Positions 36,169 through 56,400 of a DNA stretch of 64,000 nucleotides are shown piece after piece. The position numbers were made by a program, and so were the translations under genes. A model generated the notes under the pieces. It saw only the letters and a list, made by a program, of their open reading frames with translations. It was not told the origin of the DNA and did no database searches. The DNA is from Caenorhabditis elegans (lineage: Eukaryota; Nematoda; Chromadorea; Rhabditida; Rhabditidae). Location of the stretch: positions 8,122,001-8,186,000 of the forward strand of contig NC_003281.10 in the NCBI RefSeq assembly GCF_000002985.6, written 5' to 3'. The stretch's first letter is position 1, and every line of letters starts with the position of its first letter.

Positions 36169-37417
36169 GTTTAAATAATATATTATTGATCTGAAAAACA
36201 AGACGATGGTAGTAGTCACATGAGCGTAAAAGAGACGAGATGAGTGATACAATAAACTGGAGAGGTGGTAGAGAGAAAGTGAGATGTTGAAGAATTTGGT
36301 GAAAATAGAATGGTTGAAGAGTGTTTTAAATGGAGTTAGAAGAAAAAATCCTAGTTAATACTTTTGAAAACTGAAATAATCCTGCATTGAGAGCGAGTTT
36401 TTGAAATTGCTGCTCTACTGGAGAGTTCAAGGATAAAAGGTGCAAGAACGGCAGTACATATTGAGCAGCTGGCTATTTTAACAATGTTTGATAGCAATTT
36501 TTAAAAGTGTAAAGATGCTCAATGTGCACAATTGTCATCGGTTCTTGAATCAATAACTGTGGAGTGCTGGGTGCGCCTGCTTCACGTGATGGCCGAGAAC
36601 TCGAGGACTAGGATTTTTGGGTGCAATACACAGATGTGGCCTCACTGGGAATGGCTCGGAAAAATTATGTTCACAATTTGTTTTGAAGGTAGTTTATTTT
36701 AAAGAATAGGTAAAACTGTGGAAACGAAAAACTGCTAATTTTGAATCCATAATATGAATAAAGTTTGAAATAAATCACTTTATTAATAATATTGTACACT
36801 AGTTAATATGTTTGGCACAGATATGGACCGGACTATAGTATATGTTTGACTAAATCACAATTAAGTGTTACGAGTTTTGGCAAGTAAATTAAATCCTCCG
36901 GTACCGAGGTTAAAATATCGATTTTTTGTACAAAAAATACATATGAAATCTACCGTATTTCTTCTATTAATATGGCTGCAATACTATTTCTCGATGGTCT
37001 TCCCGCTTGCAATACTAATAGGGAGTGCAAGACTATTAGGGAGTGCAATACTAATTTTCAGAACATTTTTCTGACTTTGAGCTTACTAGTTTTTTTTCTG
37101 AAAAAGCTCGAATCTTATGTGAAAATTCAGAAAACTTGATTTTAATTGTAACATATAAGTTCAAAAACGTTTAATCTCGTAGAACTGTTGTGAAAAACTG
37201 TTGCAAAATAAGCAATAAGTGTTATAAAAATCTTTAAATTACTAAAGAGGGTTTGCACCAAAGAAGTAAACGCAAGACTATTAGGGAGTGTAACACTAAT
37301 AGGGAGTACCATACTAATTTTCGGAAGGTCTCCGAGGGGAAATACTAATAGTGAGTGCAAGTCTAATAGGGAGGCCATATTAATAGAAGATATACGGTAT
37401 AATATATTATAATACAG
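36169..37417. other. Region between the 5-phosphatase stop and the epg-1 start (both minus)
   Basis: 1.25 kb. The part next to epg-1 (36169-36950) is presumably its promoter; it includes a GC-richer block at about 36550-36620 with no supportable exon. The rest is filled by the MITE-like element at 36951-37399, which begins 18 bp from the 5-phosphatase stop codon. Confidence 0.6.
36951..37399. mobile_element. MITE-like element with 26-bp TIRs and internal 16-bp repeats
   Basis: The ends 36951-36976 and 37374-37399 are inverted repeats with 1 mismatch in 26. Each outer end is TA, consistent with insertion at a TA dinucleotide as made by Tc1/mariner-type elements. The interior has about six copies of a CTAATAGGGAGTGCAA-like unit (near 37015, 37033, 37277, 37295, 37345, 37362), most in the same orientation. 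There is no transposase-like reading frame. It is probably non-autonomous; the superfamily is inference. Confidence 0.75.
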
Positions 37418-39332
37418 CTATGGTTGTTCAACTATTTGAAAGACTTTTGACAATCCAACAAGACAATGAAGATGACAAGAAAAATATCCAAGACGGTAGT
37501 TTCCAGCAGGAATATTATTGAATTCACAAGCCAGAAATTTGCTACCTTCAATTACTTGCTCAAAACAAGTGGCAGCATAGATCCAATTTGTGGCAGTGGT
37601 ACAGTCGTTGATGCTGGACTGAAATGAATCAATAATTTTATAAAAATAATGGGTGTAGTGTCCAATCAATAAAACCAATACGCGAGTTAACCACAAAATT
37701 TTGTGATTTTCGTGCCAAGAATATGTTACCCGGTCTCGGCACGACAAATCTTTGTTGAATACCAAGAGGCGAGCGCCTTTAAAGAGAACTGTAACTTCGA
37801 ATTTTCGCTGTTGGGGAATTTTCTTCCTTTAATACGTTTTTTAAAATAGTTTTTACACGATTTTTAAAAAAAATTAACAAATATACTGTTATATTTAAAA
37901 AAAAAACAATAAAAAATCAATGAAAATTCCGCATCAGCAAAAATTCTGCTCATATCTCTTTGCATTTAACAAATTTGCCGCGTCGAGACCAGATATCATA
38001 TTTTCGCCACGAAAATTCCAAAATATTTTCTGTCTGACTATTAATAATAATGTATTACCGGAAAAACTCCAATCCAATCACGATAACTTCCATTTTCTTT
38101 GTAATATAATTCATTCACTTGGAATCTTCCAACTAATGGAATTGATGTGTACCAAGTGGGTAGATGCTCAAAAATTACTTCCCATTGTGGTTTTGGTGCA
38201 GCGGGTGCCTGCAATAACATTGATCAATCGATTAATATATTAATTCATTTACGTACAGTAACTCTAAACATTGCAACTACAGGTAGGTGATCACTTGCCA
38301 CTGCTTTTTTATTGTTAGTATATGACAATCCAGTAATTCCATCTCCTTTGTACAATATTCTATCAGTCCACGATGGAACGCGTTTTCCATCCTGCTCTGT
38401 AGTGCCTACAGTAACCCGATAAGTTGGTTCAAATGTAACCGGTTGTTCGTGAAAGCCAATGAATGCATCACGCTCAACTAATGCTCTTTTCAATTGTTCA
38501 CGTGTATCTGGAAGCTGTGAGGAATGAGTCCACGTCGTTGGAAATATTTATATTACCGAGTAGTTCTAGATGAGTTCCATTTTTGATTTTTCTAATGACT
38601 GTATTCACATCCTCTTCTACGCGAAAGTTGAAGTCACCAAACCAGAATGCTGCTCTGAAACAATAAAAAAAGGTCATCTTATTATGGAAATTATGAAGGA
38701 TCTCAAGTTCCACGACTCGTAGCACAACATTTATCGAACTATTTTCATTTTTCGCGGATCCAATTACCTGACACTCTTATCCTCTGGAAACGAGCAATTT
38801 CTATTGGTATGATACTGTTCAACGCGCTTCCCGTAATTCTCGGGGCCATGTATGAAGTGACTATCAACGAATACTATTGAGTAGGGGCTTGCAAGTTGAA
38901 GACGTACACCAATTGATCCTTTATGTCCTGTTAACCCACCCATTGTGTTTCTTTGGAAGCGATAATCGATTCGTTTTATCTGAAAGATTGGATAATTCGA
39001 GTGAAAATGTTCGAAAAATAAACTACGCCCATTTTATGTTAGCTCACCTGCCCAATAAGTTGTTTCCTTCCGAAAATCAACACTTGATTCGTGGCTTGAA
39101 ATGTTTTTGCCAGAAGAACCATTCTTCCATTTGTATTCATCCATGAGGCTATGGTCGTTGCCCATGTAAGTACGGCTCCTCCGATTGTCTCAGAGTGAGC
39201 TACTTCTTGCAATCCTATTGCAACTAAATGAGTGTGATCATCGATCATTCCATTGAGCATATTATGAACTGCTTCGGAATCCGACGCCTTCATGGCCAGA
39301 TTGTATGTGAATATTGTTATTTTCCAATCCAT
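37418..39332 (-). CDS. C50C3.7: Inositol polyphosphate 5-phosphatase with SKICH domain (SKIP/INPP5K-like)
   Basis: Removes the 5-phosphate from phosphoinositides and/or inositol phosphates. Six exons (minus): 39332-39048, 38979-38768, 38654-38557, 38507-38257, 38208-38059 and 37618-37418, giving 398 residues. Catalytic signatures are all present: an early FTYNLAM strand, AIGLQEV (about 38-44), WFGDFNFR (about 170-177), RVPSWTDRILY (about 241-251) and ASDHLPVVAMF. The second signature has Thr where many family members have Cys (PSWTDR), a substitution also known in synaptojanin-type enzymes. Residues after about 283 form a SKICH domain (YYKENGSYRDWIGVF; IPAGNYRLGYFS), which targets SKIP-like enzymes to membranes. 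Intron 3 is only 49 nt. The start follows an ATCCTTAG acceptor. The gene lies 0.5 kb behind bath-42 on the same strand. Confidence 0.92.
37690..38030. repeat. GGTCTCG/GTACTGTAG palindrome, copy 4 (5-phosphatase intron 5)
   Basis: The left arm has GATTTTCGTGCCAAGAATAT then TTACCCGGTCTCGGCACGAC. The right arm is the reverse complement, ending GCGTCGAGACCAGATATCAT and CGCCACGAAAATTCC. Arms exceed 100 bp with mismatches. It nearly fills the 440-bp intron. Confidence 0.8.
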
Positions 39333-39865
39333 TGTTATCTAAGGATAAGTGGTTAGTCTCATTTCTGTGGAGTATCGGGGGTTAGAAACATTAAAAATGG
39401 CAAAGCATCCAATACTGTTGCTATATATATAGCTATATTTGAAGCAAACAAGTAAAATCCTTTCATTATTAATAAGGAGCTGAAACGATAATTTAGAAAA
39501 AAGGAACCACAGAACGAAATACTCCAGTGATACTATTTTAAAAGAATGAGAAGCGGGATCTGGAAACGGTGTTGAGTGATGAAACAAGTTAAGAATGGAT
39601 ATTATGGATCTTGAGATTTACAGGCAATGACAACGATAATTATGATGGCATTGATCCGTTGATTAAAGAAGGGGCTTTGTGTGACATAGAAACGGGAGGA
39701 AAAGAGAGAGGGTGGAGGACAACCACTATTCATGGAAACCCGCAAGTAGTACAGAGAAATGAAAGCACTGCTAAAAACTATACATTTAATGGAAAATGTG
39801 GAATTAAAGATTTGAGTTTTGAGTAAAAGGAAAATATGAAAATTTTCTATTGAATCAATTCATTA
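39333..39865. promoter_or_regulatory. Gap between bath-42 and the 5-phosphatase gene (both minus)
   Basis: 533 bp. It should hold the bath-42 3' UTR and the 5-phosphatase promoter or, if the two share an operon, the inter-cistronic spacer. The distance is longer than the usual 100 bp of nematode operons, so separate promoters seem more likely. A plus-strand open frame at 39611-39826 has no family likeness and is antisense to this UTR. Confidence 0.45.
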
Positions 39866-41326
39866 TCACTTTGCACTACGCCGGAGACGTTTCCTCGCTG
39901 GTGGTGGAGAGACACTGATTGGAATATTAGATGTTACATCGTCATCGTCTTGATCTGTCGACAGAACAGCCTCCAGAAGTTCATTGGCGAGCTCATGACG
40001 ACTTTTCTTCAGACTGATCCAATCCTGTGTTTTGATAACCACACGGTGATGTGTCGTCAAAAAGCGAATCACAGCAGACTTCAAGTAATCAGCAGTATAT
40101 GTATCGGAAAACATGGCAATTTGTGTGACGTTTTTCAGGTTGATTGTTTGTGCGATAAGGCGCTCACATTGGTCTTTGAGCATCAGAACTTCGTATTTGT
40201 CAGCTGAAAAAAACAATAAATTGAAAACACTATTTTTCTTCTGAAACTAAACCAGTACACGAAATATATGCAATTTAAAAATTTACTCCGATAAAATTAA
40301 CCAAATTTTTTTAAATTGTAAACTTACCAATTGCCAATATTTCGTCAATATTTCCTTGAGACTCAAGTGACTCAGTAGCTCCCGTATACATGAACTCGAC
40401 CATCGCTCGAACCGAATCATATTTGGCGTCTTCAATGTGAATCTCTCCTTTCTGTGCTTCGATCATGTTTGGTGATGAGAACATGCTTTTGAACACTGGC
40501 GAGTTTTGGCCCAGAATGCAACGATGGGCTTTTATATGTTTATTGCCAACATGAATCACACAATCGGTGAATAGCTCATCTTCCCACATACTTCGATTAT
40601 TTGCGCGTACAATTACTTCAGGCATTTCTTCTTGCTCCTCTGTGCTAACATCTTCGTCCACAACTGGCTCAACTGATATTTTTGATCCAGGAGGGAAGTA
40701 TTCAACTTCACAAATCAAAAAGAGAGTTCCGTCAGATCGAAGTGCCCCAAGCATCTTATCACGCGAAACTTGGAACTTTCCACGCCCTTGTTGGTTTGTG
40801 AAATCTTTGGTATCTCTGCATACACTGACTCTTTGATTATTAGCATCGAGAGCATAAATTTGAAATTCTGTCATGATGGGCTCCTCTCCTCTCTGAAAAA
40901 GGTTTTTATATTTTATATATAGAAAATATGAATGAAACTTACGGCTAATCCAACTTGTCTCAAGAAAAACGATACATTATTCACATCTTCATCACGCTTT
41001 CCATTTGGATACACATGAAGTTCCCAGCAAACTGTTGGCGCATCAGGGACACTAAACATTCTTGAAATAAGATTCGAACCGTTTTTGATTAGTTTCATCA
41101 ATTTCTCAAATTGTTCGATTTTCCATTCCAATTTTGTAGAAAGTGCCGTCACACGCGTTGCTTGCTTCGAAACTACTTCTAGACGGCGAGGTTGTGGAGG
41201 AAGATCGTCAGCTGAAAATGAAAATAATGTTAAACTCTCAAATTAATTGAGCTATTCTCACTAACCTCTGGAACTGATTGTGCGATTAATCTGCTCCGTG
41301 GATGACCACGAGGAACGTGAAGACAT
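39866..41326 (-). CDS. bath-42: BATH-42, MATH-BTB protein (CUL-3 adaptor type)
   Basis: Four exons (minus): 41326-41266, 41211-40943, 40892-40328 and 40203-39866, giving 410 residues. The order is a short Ser-rich N-terminus, a MATH domain (about residues 45-165, with LEWKIEQFEKLM, SVPDAPTVCWELHVYPNGK and FFLRQVGLA), an acidic linker (STEEQEEMPE), and a BTB/POZ domain (about 213-320) with ELFTDCVIHVGNKHIKAHRC and VFKSMFSS. A C-terminal BACK-like helical part follows, and the tail PARKRLRRSAK is basic and could act as a nuclear localisation signal. Proteins of this build recruit substrates to CUL-3 ubiquitin ligase; the substrate here is unknown. A TTATTTTCAG acceptor upstream (about 41390) suggests a spliced or trans-spliced 5' UTR. 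It is divergent from prp-8. Confidence 0.95.
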
Positions 41327-42376
41327 ATTATATTGCGAATAAGTTTTACCTCTGTTGATAAGTTGAGCGAGCAAGAGGTTATTCTGAAAATAAATTCAAT
41401 TAAAAGAAAGCTATTCCCGATAATCTCGATAAAAATAAAAGAAAATGATTAAATTCAAAAAGACACAACAACTGGGAAACTCCGCGAATGAATTATTTAC
41501 GAAAAGCAGGAGTTCTTTGTTAGAGTTACGAAATAAGCAATACGATTTTCGAAACCGATCTACGAAAAATTACACATATTAGAAAAGTATTAAAATTACG
41601 AAATCGCCGTTTGATATTCGAAAATACTACCTTTTTTTTAAGTTGGACAGTTTTTAAAGTTTTCAAAAGGAGATCTTCATGAACTCGTCTATGAGGAATA
41701 AATGTGGTACATTTCAATATAAAATGGGTAACAATGACAGTTTGGAAATAATTTCCTTTTCGAAAAATTGATATTTGTACAAAATTCGGAACAGTTTCGA
41801 AAAAATGATATTACCCCAGTCACATGACTTGAAAAAGGAAAAGTTGCAATTCAGAAGCTTTACTCAGATTCTGAGGGCAATAGAAAATGCCAATAAGTTT
41901 TCGAAAAATCAATAAATTTTTTCGGGCAGATGTCTTTCCTCGGCGGCGGCGAACGCGAACGCAAATAATGGCTGCCAAGAAGAGGCGGGTCTATTGATCG
42001 AAACATTACGCCGAAGAGTGTTTGAATTACCGGGCACCGTAACCTCAAACACCTGCAGATCTAAGTACGACGCTCCACTCGACACAATTGCGCGCGTTGT
42101 TTAGATTTAAGGAAATTTAAATTTTACTTTCGAAAATAGAAATTATCGGTTTTTATTCATGATTTTCTGGTTCAGTCTGAATAAATTCCGTTTTTTAATG
42201 TAAATTTTGTGCGCTATTAACTGTAATGCACAATTCCAACTATCAATTCATGTGATCTTACAGTCTAAACAAAGACAAATCTCTCTTTCCAGTTTCTCTA
42301 CAGTAATACTTATTTTTCCTTGCTCGTCAACTCATTGATTAGTTTTAATTCTATTTTTATATAGTGTGTTATAGGT
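41327..42376. promoter_or_regulatory. Shared upstream region of bath-42 and prp-8
   Basis: 1.05 kb divergent gap. The bath-42 side is A+T-rich with repeated TTCGAAAA-type words. A clear CpG-rich island lies at about 41930-42100, with GGCGGCGGCGAACGCGAACG and GCGCGCG, which is uncommon in this A+T-rich DNA. The small minus-strand frame across it (41860-42048) has no family likeness. The prp-8 start follows a TGTTATAG acceptor by 2 bp. Confidence 0.5.
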
Positions 42377-50297
<7,921 letters not shown>

Positions 50298-51279
50298 TCA
50301 TTTTTCTTATTTTATCTAAAAATTTATTATTTTTTCTCTTCTAAGGACCTCCATAATTTATTCTCATTTTGTTGAATTTCATTTTTTGGTTTTTTTAATC
50401 ACTAATCTATTTCTCTCGTTTTTTCTCTTCCCTTCGAATCTCCTAAGCAACACTGTGTGTATTTTCCCAAACCCCCTCCCAGTCCTTTTCAACCAAATAA
50501 GGTTCGTTCTGTCAGAAATTTAATCCTGAAATTTTATCATTAGTCTTGACGTTTTTATTCCTCTTTTTTGTTCTCATGGTCCCTGAAATTGTAAATTGGG
50601 AAATGTATGTTTCTCCCACCTTCCTCCACTATTTGTTTTCTATATAAAGTGAAGGTATTTGGTAAAACGTACGAGACATCTCATCATCATGAATCCATTT
50701 TTCATTCCGTGTTGTTTCGTGTTCGGGATTAAAACGCGGTCTCCATTAGTTTTCCAAATCTCCGCCCCATTTCTTCTTCCGAGTCCGTAGGTCATCAAGA
50801 ACCGCGACATTTTGAAAATGATGATCTTGGGCAAACAAAGCGACAAGCTCAAGGAAACGGCCGAAAGTCAGCTGTCGTTTAGAAAAGAAACTAAGCATCA
50901 TCTCTGGACGAATTGCTTCACTACTACTGCCAGAGAGAGGAAATTCCTTTTTGCTTCGTTCTCACTCTCGGTTTTTTTGTTCTTTGAAGTGTCTGTGTTG
51001 ACTTCGAAAATATGAGCCATCAATCAAAATTTATAACTGCCAGTGTGCTGGTGTTCGTTTTTTACTCCATAGACTTCCCTGACTGCACAAAAATAAACAT
51101 CTTTGTGACGAAAAAACGTTGCTGTTTTTCTAACTTAGTATCTATCCAACTTCTTCGCTAGATTTTAGAGCTGCGAATAATGGAGAAGGAGATCCCAAAA
51201 ACTTTGAATTTTTCATAAAGAAATCGCGCCCGCCTGCACTGTTCAATTTTCAAAAAATAATATCACCCAGAAGCGAAAT

Positions 51280-51575
51280 TTTGCGATTTCAGCGCCAAAA
51301 ATACGGTACCCGGTCTCGGCACGACATTTTTTCGTTAAATGCGTAAAGGTACGCGCCTTTAAAGAGTACTGTACTTTCTAAGCTTCATCGAATTTAATTT
51401 AAAGTTTTTTCGATAAATCTATATTTATTTTTTAAAAAACCCATCTCAAGAAAAACATTATGAAAAAAAATTCCGGAGCAGCAAAAGAACTATAGTAATC
51501 TTCAACAGCGCACACCTCTTAGTGTCTAATAAAAATTTGCCTTATTAAGACCGGTTACGGTAATTTAGACGCAAA
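51280..51575. repeat. GGTCTCG/GTACTGTAG palindrome, copy 5
   Basis: The left arm begins AAATACGGTACCCGGTCTCG and contains GCGCCTTTAAAGAGTACTGT. The right arm is a degraded reverse complement ending GACCGGTTACGGTAATTT. It is intergenic. Confidence 0.7.
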
Positions 51576-53437
51576 ATTTTAAATCATGTACAGAATTGTT
51601 CTGGTAAAAATAGATTTTGTTTCATTTTCATGAAAATTTTTGAAAAACTAGAATACCTTCTCAATTTTCCTTTTTGTTCTACTACAATTTCCATCTGCCA
51701 TTAAATCCATTCTTTGCACATCTCATGACATTTTTTCTGATTCGTTTTGACAAATATTGTATCCCATTTTCTTTTCTTGAAATTGTTTTTCCTATTTCGC
51801 CACGAATGTGCCAAGCACGTGATATTTGTTGATGAAACAGAAGATTTATACTCTAGAACAGTAGCCTATTTATGACAACGTGGCCCATATCTTTAAAGAC
51901 TCATACTCCTTGGGTCTCGCCACAATTTATTGGATCTTGATCGGTACCTACTACCAATTCGATGCTTCACAAATTTTTTCTATTTCATACATAAACTTAA
52001 TAATAAAATTTTAATTCAAAATTACGGTTTTGGGTCTGGCAACCAAATATTTGCTTTCTAAAGTTGCATTTTGCATCAAAATTTTGAATACATTAAAAAT
52101 CAGAGAGAGCCTTTTTGCAACCAGGTATCAGTTCAAATACATTTCTATTTCAGAACCATTTTCAATCAGAACTTTTCGGAACATTTAGAACAAACATAGG
52201 AAATTGAATTCTCTATTTTCTCAGAACTTTCAACTTTTTCAACATTTGTTTTCAGAATTTCCATTTATTTTTTTCTGAACTTCTCTAAAAATTGCCTCGA
52301 ACTAAATGTGAAAATTCAGAGAATTTTTGGTTTAATGACCTTCTCATAAAAATATACTCAAAAAGCAAACAGATATTTTTGCCATTTCAACCATATGTTC
52401 AACCCATTTGTCATTTTCGTGCCCTCTTCAAACGACAACCACATAGATTTTTACAAAAGATTGGAAGAAGTTGAATTAGATTGGATTATTAAAATTTATA
52501 GTTTTTTGGGTTTTATGACAGTTTTATTTTGGTTTTTTATCTTCTTTTATGAGGCTCCATTTTAGGGTTGAAGAAATCTTTTTTGTTTTGAAAGCGATCA
52601 AGATTAATATTTCCCTAGGAACCTGCTGATAAATTACAAGTTTCTTTTTCACCAAAAAAATTTACATAAATTATCGAAACGATGCATAATCACTTGAAGT
52701 TTTGGAGAATATGATATTTGAAGTATATTGAGATATCAAGGAACTCAAATCATCAAGACATCTAAAGAAAACATAACAATTTGACGTGATTAATGGTATC
52801 ATTGAGAAAGCAGTTGAAAGAAAATATTTCGGTGGTCTGAACCACAGTTGTTGCTTTACGATAGTTGATGATTTTTATTGAAAAAAAATGCCGCTTCCTA
52901 GTATCTGAAAGTATAACTTCGTTGAAAGTTGTAGAAAAGTGCGTTGATAAATTTTGATCTCACTAACCTACATATAAAGCGATCTCTGAGAAGCACATGA
53001 TAGAGAGTCTATTCAGACAACTCAAATCATTTTGTATTCCTTTCTAAATATTTGTATTGATGTCAGGTGAATCATTCTGATTCGAGAGAATTTTGTTTTC
53101 GAGTGAAGCTTTTGCATACAAAATTACAGAATTTCAGAATTGTATAGTTTAAAATTATTGGAAATTGAAAGTGAAGTGATTAGATATTTAAGGTGCATTT
53201 CCAAAAAACAAATTTCCTACTAAAACTAATCTTTACAGTTCAAACTAACGCAATCTATGTTTTGGAGATTGGTATCGGTTGTCAGAACTCAGTAGTTTGT
53301 GCCCAAAAAGTCATACATATGAAAACATTTTGTATACCACAATAGAAACAAGACAAATAATGTGGGAATAAAAAATCCTAATTAAAAAATACATGATTTT
53401 TCAAATCTAACCAAAACTTGAATGTTCTTAAAAATTG

Positions 53438-53482
53438 GAACCAATCAGCGAATTGCCCCGCCCACTTCTTACCAATCAGCCC
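53438..53482 (+). repeat. ACCAATCAG-pair module, copy 2
   Basis: GGAACCAATCAGCGAATTG is followed about 30 bp later by TTACCAATCAGCC, with CCCCGCCCAC between them. The minus-strand module at 5664-5707 has the same boxes and spacing. A further ATTGGT lies at about 53525. Confidence 0.5.
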
Positions 53483-56400
53483 TCTTGAGTTAATTCGTGT
53501 AAATGTATACAAAGCTAATAGGTGATTGGTCTTTCAGTTCTGATGGCTGATAACGTTCAGCTTTAGTTTTTTTTCACTTTTTGTCAACTTTTATCTTTTT
53601 TATTCCCCCGTTCTAAAATTTTTTGTTATAAATACGTGCATATTTGAGAACCGAATGTTCTCAAGATGTACCCCGAATCTCTGGAGACATTTGAGTTTAA
53701 ATTGTTCATACTCTAGTAAGTCTATATTTCATATTTCATGTCGGCTCATTGAGGAACTCGTTTCTTTTTGTGTTGCTCTTCCTTCTTTTCCCTTCTGGCT
53801 CATTTTCTACCGTATCGCCTGACATAATTGGGTTCACGTCGTGACGAATGACACATCATCTCACAAAATTCCTTCTCAAATTCTCAATTTTCCTCGTTTT
53901 TTTCTTCTGGCGCAAATAAAATTAATGCGATTTTTGTGGACGATGTTGTGTGTCCCTGATTTTGGTGTGGGGTTGTGTCAGGAAAGCGAACTAGAGAAGA
54001 GAAAAAAAGAAAAAAAACTAAAAACTATGCTGAAAAACAATTCAGAAGTTTGTTGCGGTAGAAAAATATTTAGAAAAAAAAAGAAAAAAGGAAACAGGAA
54101 CCAAATTACATTGCAGTCCCCTATTTTCCGCTCCGGTTCCCTTATTTCTTCCACTCACTCCCACTCATCCCATTCTTTTTTTTGCAAGTTTCAAGTGCTC
54201 CTGACATTGATAGTTCCCATTCCTTTGCTCATGCAAATATATTTTTATTTTCTCAAAAAAAAACGCGTCGAAAAAGGGCGGAGTTCTGAGAGTAAAGAGT
54301 TCGATGTGGGCGGAGCTTTGATTGATGTCTAGGAGTGTGGACGGATGAATTGAATTCAAACGGAGGAAGAGAACTTTCTGAGGAAAACGCTTCAAAATGA
54401 GTCAGTGTCACCTCGTGGTTTCCATTCTGTACTTTGAAGAGTTTTGATTTACAAGAGGTTGTTTTTTCTTCTAATTGCCGTTCTTCAAGAGTAACAAGGG
54501 AATTTCGAGAATTTATTCTCGGGCTTCAGAAGATCTACTATTTTCTGATAAAAGAGTGCTAATTATGATTACTTCAAAAAATTTAGCTACCCCGGCCCAG
54601 GTTCGGCTTGTATATGCCGTTTTGAAAGTGTCCAAAAACACCTTTCAAAAAAATTCTAAAAATGTATGCTGTATGCATGTTTTCACTGTTTTCAACTATT
54701 TAGAAACGCTCGTATCTACTTTTAGAGATTTTTATTTTTGGAAAATTTTAAATTTTTTGCTAGGGCATTTTTCGGCAAAAGTTTCAAAACGTCATAACTT
54801 TGCTGAAATTGTTTTAGAAGCAATCATCGTTAGCTTTCTTCCATCGAAAAATTACTATGGCATGTCGGTGTCTCCGAGACTAAATTTAAAGCTTTTCCTT
54901 GTAATCCTATATTAGCTAGCCATTTGGCACTAGCTTCTTGCCCAAGTTTGAAACGAAAAAAAAGTTGCCAACTTCTGATTCAAGTTAATATTTTTTGGGC
55001 CGAAATTGTTCAAGAAGCTAGAACCAAATGCCTGAAGAATCCGCAAGAAAAAATGTCGCCGAGAAATTCCGTTTTTTGTACATAAATTCGTTTCCCAGAT
55101 TTCTGAATTTTGATATTTAATCAACAATGCACGTCATTTTGGTGGGAAATTTATCTGAGAAGTACTTTTTCTTATTTTAAAGTTGGCGTATTTCAATATT
55201 GTGAAAATTTTGAAATAACATATTTTGCATACCATATAAAATAATTTCATCGACCAAACTTTTTTCAATTTGAAACTTTTTTTTTGAAACTACAAAATAG
55301 TAGACCCACTTTCCCTCACCTGTTCGAAATACGTTTTTCTTGTTTTGTTTTTTTCTCATTTTTTCTTTCAAATCAAATTACCATCCTTTTGGAAAACGTC
55401 CAATTTTCTTCGTTTCTTAACCATTTGTTCCATGTTTTGTCTAGAGTTTGCCTCTTCGCCACCCAAAAGGTTTTTGGTTTTTGGTATGCAAATCTTCGAA
55501 GGTCCTTTCGGCAGTTTTCGTGACTTTTTCAAAAGGTGACAGAGCACCTTTTTCAGGAAAATGGAATATAAATTGGGTTGATGAAAAGCTTTTAGAGGTG
55601 GCAGACTTTTGATGATTTTTGGTTGGTGTGAAGAAGAATAGAATAAGGAAGGAAAGAAAAATGTTCAACAAAAAATTGAATAGGATAAAAGGAGGTAGAC
55701 ATATTTAAATTTAATAACTACATACCTTGAACATTTGAACATAAAACCTAAAAATAACAAATTCAAAAATGGAAATTATATAATCATAGTGATTCAAAAA
55801 TAATAGTTTTTGCACTACTCATTACTTTTCAATAATTGCTTAACTGATAAGGTAGGCGACCGATCCGAGGTTCACAATCATTTTGGTTTTTTTTAAATTC
55901 AAATTATATATTTTTGACTGTCACTGCCAGGGCTGACTTCTTTTTTTCGCAACTTCTCCGACTTTCCAACTTACAACTTTCCAACTTACATTTGCAACTT
56001 TTGCGACATTCCTAATATTGCTAAGTTGGGTTAAAAAGATGCGCCAAATTTCCGAGTTAACTGAACTTTCAACAATTTAGTTCAAGTGCATCGAGTCTAC
56101 ACAAAACATAACTTTGGAATTTATAGGTGGGCAGGCAGGCATGGATGCTTGTCTGATTTGGAAGTAATGTTAAAAGCAGGTAACGTCAATTGTTCATTCT
56201 TTTTTTGAAAACTGATCTCCAAAATGTTAGACTAAATGTTACCAGTTTTCCAGCTTTCAATTATGAACTCAAAAGTTCAATTTTTATAAAAATGCACCTG
56301 TCAAGTTTTATCCCCGATTTAATAGTTCCATTCATTTGACATTTCCGAAAAAGGTCAATTCTTTAATGGACCATTTTATTCCTGAAATAACTTTTCGAAT

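Noticed and set aside
37920-38243. Plus-strand frame opposite the 5-phosphatase
   Set aside because: It overlaps the palindromic repeat and an exon on the other strand; a shadow frame.
39611-39826. Plus-strand frame of 71 codons between bath-42 and the 5-phosphatase
   Set aside because: Antisense to the expected UTR/promoter and without family likeness.
39333-39865. bath-42 and the 5-phosphatase gene as an operon
   Set aside because: Same strand, but 533 bp apart and no clear U-rich element with an SL2-type spacing; left unproven.
50640-51015. Frames on both strands in the GC-richer block after prp-8, and a TGATGA box that could start a C/D snoRNA
   Set aside because: No consistent start or exon pattern, and no suitably placed CTGA box or terminal stem was found.
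53841-54332. Plus-strand frame of 163 codons
   Set aside because: Much of it is poly-Lys from A-rich DNA, with a mixed composition and no recognised domain.
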